From Periconia sp. R9002 (taxonomy: Eukaryota > Ascomycota > Dothideomycetes > Pleosporales > Periconiaceae): a DNA stretch of 64,000 nt. The stretch covers positions 209,903 to 273,902 of the forward strand of contig JAMAHW010000052.1 in the NCBI GenBank assembly GCA_023627715.1, written 5' to 3'. The notes under the pieces are model-generated. The model was not told the DNA's origin. It did no database searches and worked only from the letters and a program-made list of their open reading frames with translations. Positions 55,103 through 64,000 of the stretch are shown here, piece by piece. Position numbers and translations under genes: made by a program. Each line of letters begins with the position of its first letter. The first letter of the stretch is position 1.

Positions 55103-57537
55103 CGTGTGGTTCTTAGATTCCGATCTAGATGTGAAATGTATACATGTTTAACCTGAAGCGAGGTAAACTAGAGAGTACGTTCCACAAGTCCACTCCAGTC
55201 CAGTTTCATCTAGTCTATTCCGAACCTCAAAATGCAGCATCATACCAGCGAGGGGTGGTGTACTGTAGGAAGGAGAAAAACACACATGTACAGACCGCGA
55301 AAGAAGAAGAAAAGAGGATAAGATAGGGAAGTTGCTGTTACATTTACGTTTTGAAAAAAGGACGAAGGAAAGAAGAGATGATTAATGCGCTAGATTTATA
55401 TACATATGTGATGCAAGTATGTAGATAGGTGGTTCTTTTTCCTCAACCCTCTGTTACCTAGTGTCACTACATAGTTACCCACGCAAGCAATCACCTACAT
55501 ATCTAATCTGGCCATACCATACACACATATATACACAGACACACAAAACCAAACCTCAAGCTAGGACAAAGTCCGAACCATCCCATCCTATCCCACCCCC
55601 ACCCTCCTACTCTCCCCATCCCTCGTCTTCTCATCCCCAGCGACACATACCAAGCTCACACTCATACACCCTTCTTTGCACGACTGTACATACATACTTC
55701 AAAGTTAATAATAGAACACCCACCTACATACCCGCGGCGTGCATGAAACGTACATGTACGTACGTACGTCACCAAACTCTCCGGCAAGACTCAAAAAGAA
55801 ACAACGCATAATTCAAATCGTTCCAAGGTTGCCAAAAAGAAATGTCCGATTCTCGATTTCTCCGTGGATGATTGGGTGAAGAAGATAAAAAGAAGTCTTG
55901 GTACGTATTCGTTTGGGGCGCGGTGCCCCCCAGATGAAACGTGACAGGCAGGAGAGCCATGGGGGCGGTAAATCTGGTCGTTGATGTTCATGCGCAGCGA
56001 GAAAGAGAGAGAGGTCTATGTCCTAACCCTTGGAATGGGGGTTACATATTCACGTGATGGGATTCATGCAGTTTGCCATGAGGCTTCGTTCTTTTTCTTC
56101 CTTCTCGAATGTTTCGCATTTGCCGGTTTCGACTCCTATTCGGAAAAATAAAAAAGAAACAAAAAGTGGGTCAGACGGGGCGGGCCAGACCATCAATGCC
56201 GAAGAGGAAAAACAACATGGGTGTAATAGGGGAATGTGTACTGTGTGTGAATGTCATGGCTCCTTGAAGAAAAAGTGGACGTTTTGCAGGAGAGAAATCG
56301 TATTTTCTTTTTTTGGGGCAATGTCGGTAGGTTGGTTTCACGTGGCGAGTTGCGTGGGGGCCAAGTGGAGGGGAGTGGGCTGAGGAGGGACAAAACAATG
56401 CAGACAAAGGGTGCATTCCCATTGGATGCAGTTGTTCAACAAGGAGTAGTCGAGGTGGAGCTACAGCCAGGTGCCAAACGTTACGCGGTGTTTGCTGTTT
56501 TGGATCTTGAGGCACATCATCAATGCGGTTTTGTCGATTGTCCGGTCCGCGCGTGCACTTGCCGCGCAACGACCCGTTAGTGGGGGAACCGCCCGAATCT
56601 CGCGCGCCATCGGAGTCCAAGTCGCGCAATCATGTCGAATGTTGCTTGACTCTGGATATGCCCATCGTCGAATGGCCTTGGGATGATGACGGTGTCCTTG
56701 ATCGTAAAGGTGTCGCCGTGTTTGAATTGACCGGTGGACGGATGGAAACTTGGACCCAAAGATGGACTGTTAGTAATGCGGGCCCCGGTTCCAGACGTCT
56801 TGGGGGGGGCCAGGCGCCGGTTTGATAAGTGCGTGTCGATGATGCAACCTCACGATTCGTCCTGTGCGGCTCTGTGCGGCTCTGGCCTGCCTCGTGTTGA
56901 TTGAACGACCGACGGATCATGGTTTGAATGAATCTATCCATGCCTTCTCCGCCCGGAGTCTCTTGGTCGTAGATCACCACTGGGCCAAGAGCACGGTAAG
57001 CGAGTCGTGACATTACCCCTAGTCCAAGGCAGGGGGGCAAGATACTAACGGTTATCTGCAAAGACGAACTACTACTAGATCGTCCCGCCTTGCTGTTTCT
57101 CTCCCTCCTGTTCTTTCCCTCGTACTTAACACTCTCTTCACTTTGACTATACGACATCGCCATTGCAAACCACGACACATCCTGCGCGCTTGTACGCAAA
57201 GTACTGGATCCCCGACTACACCGCCGCTTGAACGACGATTTGCTTGCTCCAAGATTGACCCAACAGTAGTTGCAAGGTGAACTTGGACGTGGAAGCCCGA
57301 TTGTGCATCAAGGTGGAGACTTTGGACTCATTGGAGAGAAGTCTCTGTATATTGCATACACAGGACCAAGAGACAGGGCGGGCGAAGGACAAAGCGTAGG
57401 AGAGAAAAACAGCGCCAAGAATACGAAGATACGAAGGATCGTTGGAACTTGGCCCACCCCCAGCTATCGCCCATTTCATCTCAACCCCAAGTTCAAGACG
57501 CTGTAGAAGAGATCAATTGAGGGAAACGTTCCCCATC

Positions 57538-59331
57538 ATGCCCCGCCGCACAAAAGCCTGCGCAATATGCCGGAAGAAGCGAATCAAGTGTGACGCCACC
57601 ATGCCGCACTGCCAAATGTGCATCAAATTCGGACGGCAATGTCCCGGCCCAACGGATGCGCCGCTTCTCTTCATCGACAATTCCGCCTATCCATCCGGGA
57701 AGCGCCCCAAGAAATCCAAAGCGACTGCTGCTCCCGCGCAAGAAGGCCAGCCAGCCCGATCGCAAAGCCGCTATCTACCAACCCCCGACCTCTCGAGCCC
57801 CGAGGCTGGGGAGAACACGACGGGAGAGGAGATTGTGCGAGTGACTTCCATGGACCAGCTACCGTACGAGTTGGCCTATGATTTAACGGTCCATGTGAGC
57901 CCGCGATATGTCCTCAACGAAGCATTCTACGCCAACTTGGTGCGTTTCTTCTGTGCTGAAGGCCGCACCCTACCCGGCGCCCCTCGCCGGACGCCCATCT
58001 GGCTCCACGCCCTACCAAAGCTGGCTTCTGGTCGAGGAGGAGCCATCACGCAGCCCAAGCAGAACTCGACCCAGGAGGCGCTCTCGCTTTCGTTGCGCGC
58101 CTTAACGTCGGCATTTACTGGCATCGAATCGCGAAATGCGTCGCTCATCGAGTACTCTTCTCGGCTGTATGGGGCAGCCTTGCGCGGACAGGGCAGGTTA
58201 TTAGCGGCCGAGGAGGAAGGGGGAAGTCCTGTGCGAGATAGAACGTCGGAAATGGAAATGCTGGGCACGAGTGTTTTGCTGAGTCTGTTTGAAGCCGTTG
58301 TCGCTACTACCAAGTCGGCGTACGCTGAACATGTCTTGGGCTCGGCCAAGATGGTGGCTCGTTTCCTCAAGAAGATGCCGAAGCCGACGGGTGTCGTTTT
58401 TGACCAGCCCACACCACCGCCTCGCTCAGCAGGAGCTCAGGAAAAACGTCCACCCATAACCAACAAACAGCCCTTGCTAACGGGCATCTTCTTCCACCTA
58501 CGTTTCCAGCTGACGTTTGTATACCTGACGAGCTCTTCGGAGCGGCTCCGGCAAGACCCCATCATCATGACCATGCTGGAGGATGCGTGTGGGTGGGATG
58601 TGGACAACCTGCCGCTCATGCAACGCCAGCTTCGACCCCTCGCCCGTCTGAGTACACTCCTTCACAACACGAACCTCTCAGCGTGGCAGCGACGGTGGGC
58701 GTACAAAGGCGTCAAGGACGAGGTCGATCAGCTCTGGGCAGAGTACGAGGGCATGGAAAGGACGCAGAGATTGCGGTGGACCAATGTAGAAACGGGGCAG
58801 ATGGAATTCAGGGATCCATTCACGGCGTTGACGTATGCGCATTTTGCTGCGTGCTGGGCATTGCTGCATGTTGCGTCGCCGCCTGAGGGCAGTGATGATC
58901 AGACTGCGATGCTTGTGTTGCGCACTCAGTCACCATCATCGCAGACTGGACAAGAGACGTTGGGTCAGCATGTGGAATCTAGCAGGCCCCCTTCCAAGCC
59001 GAGCGCCCCCCCCGTGTTGTCACCTTCGGCTTCCCCAGCATCCCCGACGTCGTCGTTGAGCATTTCGGAACAGCATGGACTGATCCTCTCGGTGGCTTGG
59101 TATCTCCGGCTCCGCGATGTGGGGTTCTCGTATTTGCGTCTTCATACGCCCCTTTTTGTGACGGCCATGTATGCACCGAACGCTGAGCAGCGTCGTGTAG
59201 CGAGGGTCATGTTTGAGGAGTGGAAAAACGGATCGCTGGGGGGGATCGGAGAAACGGGGGTAGCAAGACTGAACGAGCAGGAAGCAGAGAGGGTTGGGGG
59301 GGAGGCCGAAGGGTGGTGGGAGGAAAGTTGA
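57538..59331 (+). CDS. Zn2Cys6 transcription factor (first)
   Basis: Single exon, 597 residues from the ATG at 57538; a longer in-frame start upstream lacks an ATG. The binuclear zinc cluster is at the very N-terminus: CAICRKKRIKC, CQMC and C in FGRQC, with the spacing Cx2Cx6Cx6Cx2Cx6C. A basic stretch (KRPKKSK) follows. The middle shows the helical pattern of the fungal transcription-factor regulatory domain (ALRALTSAFTGIE, LLSLFEAVVATTKSAYAEHVLGSAKMV). A Pro/Ser-rich low-complexity linker lies near residues 480-510. It is probably a nuclear regulator of neighbouring or unlinked metabolic genes; targets cannot be inferred because no cluster is attached. Confidence 0.87.
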   Translation: MPRRTKACAICRKKRIKCDATMPHCQMCIKFGRQCPGPTDAPLLFIDNSAYPSGKRPKKSKATAAPAQEGQPARSQSRYLPTPDLSSPEAGENTTGEEIVRVTSMDQLPYELAYDLTVHVSPRYVLNEAFYANLVRFFCAEGRTLPGAPRRTPIWLHALPKLASGRGGAITQPKQNSTQEALSLSLRALTSAFTGIESRNASLIEYSSRLYGAALRGQGRLLAAEEEGGSPVRDRTSEMEMLGTSVLLSLFEAVVATTKSAYAEHVLGSAKMVARFLKKMPKPTGVVFDQPTPPPRSAGAQEKRPPITNKQPLLTGIFFHLRFQLTFVYLTSSSERLRQDPIIMTMLEDACGWDVDNLPLMQRQLRPLARLSTLLHNTNLSAWQRRWAYKGVKDEVDQLWAEYEGMERTQRLRWTNVETGQMEFRDPFTALTYAHFAACWALLHVASPPEGSDDQTAMLVLRTQSPSSQTGQETLGQHVESSRPPSKPSAPPVLSPSASPASPTSSLSISEQHGLILSVAWYLRLRDVGFSYLRLHTPLFVTAMYAPNAEQRRVARVMFEEWKNGSLGGIGETGVARLNEQEAERVGGEAEGWWEES

Positions 59332-60071
59332 AAGCATGTCTCGATGAAGCTAGTCCGGATTGAGCAAGGACATAGAGGCAGCTATGGATGGCAATTATGG
59401 CCGAGCATGCATGCGGGAGGTACCGGCCTAGTGCCATGGCAGGAACGGCAGGAAAGGAGAATTGGTGCAAGATGGAGCGGCAGATGGCTTTACTATGCGT
59501 TTATCTAGAAGCAGAAGGGTGCACAGCGTGGAAGAGATACGTCACCATACATTCACCCCATTGCGAAGTTGAGTCGACCATCGCAGTGAGTGCAGTCTAT
59601 CGGTGAATCTGGCGCGCGCCTTGTGATTGGCTCGGAATTAAATGCCCTCGCCTCTGATTGGCTCCCCTACACATCCTCCCATCCATAACCAGGTCCCCGC
59701 ATCTCCCTTCTGCACATCTGGCAGACTTTTACCATCCGCTTCGTGAAGATTCAAAACAAGTCTTGTTCGCTCTCCATCATGCTTGCTCTGTTTTCCCCTT
59801 CCAACCGTCGACTCGTTGTATTCAACGTTCCAAAGTCGCGCAGAGATAGACATGTCTAGCCGTCAACACCGCTGCTAACACCCACCCTTCCTTACTTCCT
59901 TCCTTCCTTCTCTCTGCACTTCTGGAGCCTGCCTTCCTTAGGTCCCACCCTCTGTGACTAGCAAGCGCACTTGGCAAGAATAGCCGCCGTTGAATCGCTT
60001 CCTTTTCATCCCCTTCATTATCAAACCTCCCACCAACCCATCGTCCCATCCAACCGACCCAGAGAAGGCCA
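59332..60071. other. Intergenic between the two Zn2Cys6 genes
   Basis: About 740 bp. The right half is C/T-rich (ccttccttacttccttccttcc near 59885) and probably the leader of the next gene. A tattggctc-type repeat occurs twice (gattggctcggaa and gattggctcccct near 59626 and 59656), each containing an ATTGG inverted CCAAT box. Confidence 0.45.
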
Positions 60072-63000
60072 ATGCAGAACAGCCCGCCCTATGAGGCGAG
60101 TGCCGTCGAAGGCTCCAAGGTTGCCATTCCTAGGTTGGAGCGTCGCCATCCCGATCGTGCATCCGAGAGACGAGCTCATGGGAAACAGGAGAAGCGAGTG
60201 GGCAAGGCGGTATGCCTTCTGTTGATCCAATCGTTGCAAGCCATGTATGCTGATTTCTACCTGCACCTAGTGTACCAACTGCCGCAAACGAAGTAAGTCC
60301 CTTCCTGCTTGTACAGATTCCAACCGATGCTGACCCACTGTAGAAGTCAAGTGTTCTGGAGAACAGCCTACTTGCTCAAATTGCGTTTCCGCCAGTCTTG
60401 AATGTGTCTACGACCTCGCTCGCCGTGACAGACTACGCTCAATCACCCATCAAAAACAATCTCTCATTACCCTTTTGACTGATCTGCGAACTCGCGTCAG
60501 CCGAGACGACCAACAAGCAATCGACAACGCACTGCTACACGTCGATGATGACACTGTTTCACAGACTTCTGCTCTGTCAGGTCTGTCTGAAATGCGTCGC
60601 AAACACTCTTCTACAACATCTGCCGACGAGCTAGACTCTGTGCTAGCCGGTGAGACACGCGCACCAGCAACCATAGGCTCAAATGAAGATCTGGATCTAC
60701 TTGATGAAGATCTTTTGAGGAGCAAAGAAGCGAGAGCGACTGGGTACGTCGGTAAGAACTCGACAGTTACATGGCTGAAGAGTCTACAAAAAGAGGTGAA
60801 GCAGACCGATGGCCAGCCATACGGATTGCCCTACGGTCCCCCGGGGGCAGATCAAGATTCCATCATCAAACGTTCAAAGGCACTACACGAGAGAAGACGA
60901 CAGAATGAGACGGACGCCTTGCGACCTGAAACCACCACAACTTCCTTCTATCTCGATGCAGAGAGCCTCGAACCAGATGTCGAGGTATGTATACTTGTCA
61001 CGTAGAGCTTTGCAGCTCCCTGTATGTTCTCCTTGGGTCTCACCTTTGTTTCCAAACATCACTTCCTAATCGGATTAGGTCGATCTCTATGAGCTCCCCC
61101 CCTTTGAGCTGGCGGAAAAACTTTTCAATTCCTACTTGCATACGGTACACACTTCGTATCCGATCACGCCAGACACCCTGAGTACCCAGTTCTACAGTTT
61201 CTACGAATCTGTTCGCGCCAATAATCCGTTCCGCGTACCCGATAAATGGCTTGCACAAGTCAACCTCTGCTTTGCTATTGGTTCGCATTATTCGAATATC
61301 TCCGATCAGGCTTGGAAGACCGACCAGAAAGATCACCTGATTTACATGACCAGGGCAGTGCGTTTACTCAGCTTGAACGACAACTGGTGTTTTTCCACGG
61401 CCCCAGATCTCCCCACTATGCACGCAATAGGACTGCTCTCGTTCTATTACCTGGCCATTGGCCATGTGAGTCGGGCTTGGGTCACCATAGGGATCGCCAT
61501 GCGCTTGGCTCTTGCTTTAGGCCTACACCTTCGCAACGAAGATCCTACTTTGCCCCCCAGCAAGAAGGAGTCGTTACTCCGGACCTGGTATGTATACTTC
61601 CCCGAAGGTTTCAATGTTCCGAGAATAGGTAAAAAAGCGCAATGATGCTAACACCGTTGAAGGTGGAGCCTCCATTCCATCGAATGTCTAGTTAGCTCCC
61701 TTACCGGACGCCCATGTGTGTTGGCTTCCGAAGACTGCACGTTGGAACCTCCCCACGTCTCCATAGACGGAAAGTTTGGCGCTACTAGCCAGGATTCTTC
61801 ACATCGTGACAACAGCCTTTTCAGAGACGATAGGCATCTTCCGTCGGCATCCCAAATCAGCGGCAACGTTCAGGTCTCTGTTGGAAAACTCGGAGGTCTC
61901 TGTTCTTTTCTCGAAGCTCGCATTCACATTGGCGTAATCACACAAAAGATTCTGTGCAGTCTCTATGCCCCGCGCGTGGGTAGTCAGCCCTGGTCATACA
62001 TTCAAGCCACCATACCAATGTTACTCACCGAGCTCGAGGAGTGGAGAGTTCATAGTCTACCTCACAGCAAAGAAAAGACCTTGAGTTCATTTTTCTCTTC
62101 CGATAGAGGAAGAGAGGTTCTGATGCTCAAGTTTAACTACTATAGTAACGTGATTCTTATCACGCGTCCGTGTCTCTGTAGAACAGAGCGGCGCATCAAA
62201 GGTATCTCTCTTTCGATCCTCTTTCAACCTTGATTTAGAATGAACGCAATCGCGTCATTCACGGGTCTCCATGATGCTAACACCATGTTTAGATCAAAGC
62301 GATGCTTCCTTTACCTTCAACGACACTACCGCCAGAAGGTGTGTTCAAGCAGCTCAAGACATGGCTGACTTGCTTCCTGACCAACCGAACCCGCGATATT
62401 TATTCGAAAACGGGCCGTGGTGGAATTTAGCGCATGACAGTAAGCTTCACTTGGTTTGACTTGGGCTCATAATATTGCTGATACCGTGACCAGTTATGCA
62501 GTCGTTGACCGTTCTTCTTCTCGAGTTGTCATACCAGAGCACCCATATATCGAAGGAAAATGCCAAAATCATTCCTCGAACAAAAAAGTTGATCCAATGG
62601 CTTCACGCCATGAAAGCCACCGACCCTTCCTCAGAGCGCGCGTACAAGGTAGTTGAAAACATTATCCGCCAAAGCGGAAACCAATTTCAAGCGCACGTTA
62701 AAGACTTGCTTCCCGAAGACCAATCCAAAGGAGACGATATGGATAGCGAGCAGATGTCAACACCAGCTTCTACTTTTCTTTCCTATGGACTCCACCCCAC
62801 AAGGTCCAGCCCAACCGATCAAGGAGGAATTAGCGATCCTATGGAGATCTTTTACAGCGTTCAGAGTGTTTACAAAGGCTCCACCGGTACGCCCGCCAAC
62901 GCCTACACCGCCGCCAGCTTGCTCCCGTCAAGCAAGACACCGACCCCCAGCATCAACCCAACCGCCCTCAGTCCAGACCCACAAGCCTTCAACCGCATAT

Positions 63001-63404
63001 CACCACAGCAGCAGCAACAGCAGCCGCACTTCTACCAACACCCCGAGTACCCCACTCAGCCAATGCACCTGGGCGAACAAAACACGCATCATTTCCCTAA
63101 TTCCCAAAGCAACCTCGACGCAACAACGGGATCCTCCATCTTCTATCCCGACGCATACACAGACCCTTTCACGTACACGAACTCCTTCGTGACCAGCTTC
63201 GATCAAGTTAATTTCGGCGGGTTCATGGGATACAGTGGTCCCGGTTCGTCGTTTTTGGGACGAGACGATGCGATTGGGCCGACGGAGGAGGAGCGGTATA
63301 CCGCTTCGGGAGGTGTTGGTGGTGGTGGTGGTGGTGGTGGTGGTGGGTATGGGGAAGATGGGTCGACGAGGGGTTTGGGGCAGGGTAGGGGGAGGGGGTA
63401 TTGA
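60072..63404 (+). CDS. Zn2Cys6 transcription factor with fungal-specific domain (second)
   Basis: Seven exons: 60072-60209, 60271-60292, 60344-60984, 61079-61587, 61663-62201, 62293-62439 and 62494-63404, giving 968 residues in one frame. The zinc cluster is built from three exons: exon 2 is a 22-nt microexon encoding CTNCRKR, and exon 3 supplies KVKC, CSNC and C in LECVYD. The fungal-specific regulatory domain starts near residue 260 (NSYLHTVHTSYPI) and includes SFYYLAIGHVSRAWVTIGIAMRLALALGLH. The C-terminus has poly-Gln and a Gly run encoded by (GGT)n near 63321. Targets are unknown. It is the longest-intron-number gene in the window after the amino-acid oxidase. Confidence 0.9.
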
Positions 63405-64000
63405 GTGATTGATGGTGGAGAAGGGGTGTTGATGAAGTTATGAATGTATCTTTTTTGTTTTTTGTTTTCATGGTCTTTGACTAGCAGGGGAGGTTTTTTG
63501 AGGGGAGTAATTTGTGTTTGCGTGAGGATGTATGTAGGTAGTTTTGTTATGGGAGGAGAGAGGCAGGACTCTTGTTTGCTTGCTGCGCGCGCAAATATCC
63601 TTCTTGTGTCTGATGTGGTTTCGCGTTTGATGAATGAGAAATTTACTCCTATTCTTTTGTCTTCGAGAGAGAGAGATTCATTTGATGGGGACGTGACGTG
63701 ACAGGAAGGGGTTTCTTCTACACAGACAGACAGACAGAAAGGATGTTGTATGATTGATTGATTTTCAACTCGAGGTCGTTTATATATGTGCTTTGGTTTG
63801 GATATTGTTTTTATATGGCTGTGTTTTTTACGCCTTTCTTTTTTTCAAAGAAAATGAAAGTGAGGGATATTAGATATTGTTAAAAAAAAAGTTTAGAAAA
63901 GAAGGGAAAGTAGGAATATTGAAGACACCTCTCTCTCCCTCGGGGGGGGGGGGGGGGGCCCGTTTACAACAAACTTAAAACACAAACTTATTAAAAAAAT
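63405..64000. other. 3' flank with homopolymers at the window end
   Basis: About 600 bp downstream of the second regulator. It holds a (caga)n tract near 63722, T- and A-runs, and a G17 run at 63942-63958. No gene is seen. Confidence 0.45.
63942..63958 (+). repeat. G17 homopolymer
   Basis: Seventeen consecutive G immediately followed by CCC. Such runs are unstable in polymerase copying and sequencing, so the exact length may be unreliable. Confidence 0.85.

Larger units (their letters stand above)
53860..57537. other. 3.7-kb gene-free region with repeats between SMC3 and a transcription factor
   Basis: No frame with a recognisable domain. It holds the dispersed element copy B (54336-54395), a pyrimidine tract (about 54396-54690) with a C14 run, an (ACG)6 microsatellite and an ACGT-palindrome run near 55748-55770. 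Transcribed leaders of the next gene probably occupy the right end. Confidence 0.5.

Noticed and set aside
56577..57199. Minus-strand frames before the first Zn2Cys6 gene, including one with a plausible segment (FKHGDTFTIKDTVIIPRPF)
   Set aside because: The segment is short, has no recognised domain, and could not be joined to neighbouring exons in frame. Kept out for lack of support.

Overview
The window reads as nuclear DNA of a filamentous ascomycete (Pezizomycotina). Genes are about 1.5-3.7 kb with short GT-AG introns (about 47-115 nt), and they lie on both strands. The content is typical of such fungi: an AA9 polysaccharide monooxygenase, a sedolisin, a Crh-type GPI-anchored wall enzyme, Zn2Cys6 regulators, a PF17111/ankyrin protein and an intron-bearing tRNA-Glu. 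A Dothideomycete-like origin is only an impression; no rRNA or marker gene is present to settle the order.

Left part (1-25 kb), mostly housekeeping and secreted or metabolic genes: the 3' end of an unidentified charged protein; a polytopic membrane protein (-); CTU2/NCS2 (-) and a PTM1-like Golgi membrane protein (+) sharing a 305-bp divergent promoter; mitochondrial IBA57/CAF17 (+); a 2OG-Fe(II) dioxygenase (+); an AA9 LPMO (-); a nitronate monooxygenase (-); a TDT-family transporter (+); a type-B carboxylesterase (-); the WD40 protein SQT1 (-); and a 958-residue AlkB-type dioxygenase with paired zinc ribbons (-).

Middle part (25-34 kb), catabolic and secreted genes: a 4-coumarate-CoA-ligase-like enzyme ending in the peroxisomal signal SKL (+), tRNA-Glu(CTC) with a 29-nt intron, a seven-exon L-amino-acid oxidase (-) and a sedolisin (-).

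The 34-45 kb block looks accessory. It holds three paralogous membrane proteins with an altered RING-type zinc finger (two on +, one on -), a Ser/Thr kinase (+) and a large PF17111/Cys-rich/ankyrin protein (+). Ubiquitin-type, kinase and ankyrin modules side by side resemble a signalling or self/non-self locus, but that is inference.

Right part (47-64 kb): Crh-type GH16 transglycosylase (+), cohesin SMC3 (+) and two Zn2Cys6 transcription factors (+), separated by long gene-free stretches (2.9 and 3.7 kb) rich in pyrimidine tracts, homopolymers and microsatellites. Splice sites were placed by hand from frame continuity and GT/AG signals. All multi-exon models keep an open frame, with the uncertainties noted for the membrane protein start, the carboxylesterase 5' end, the L-amino-acid oxidase exon 5-6 junction and the ankyrin protein 3' end.
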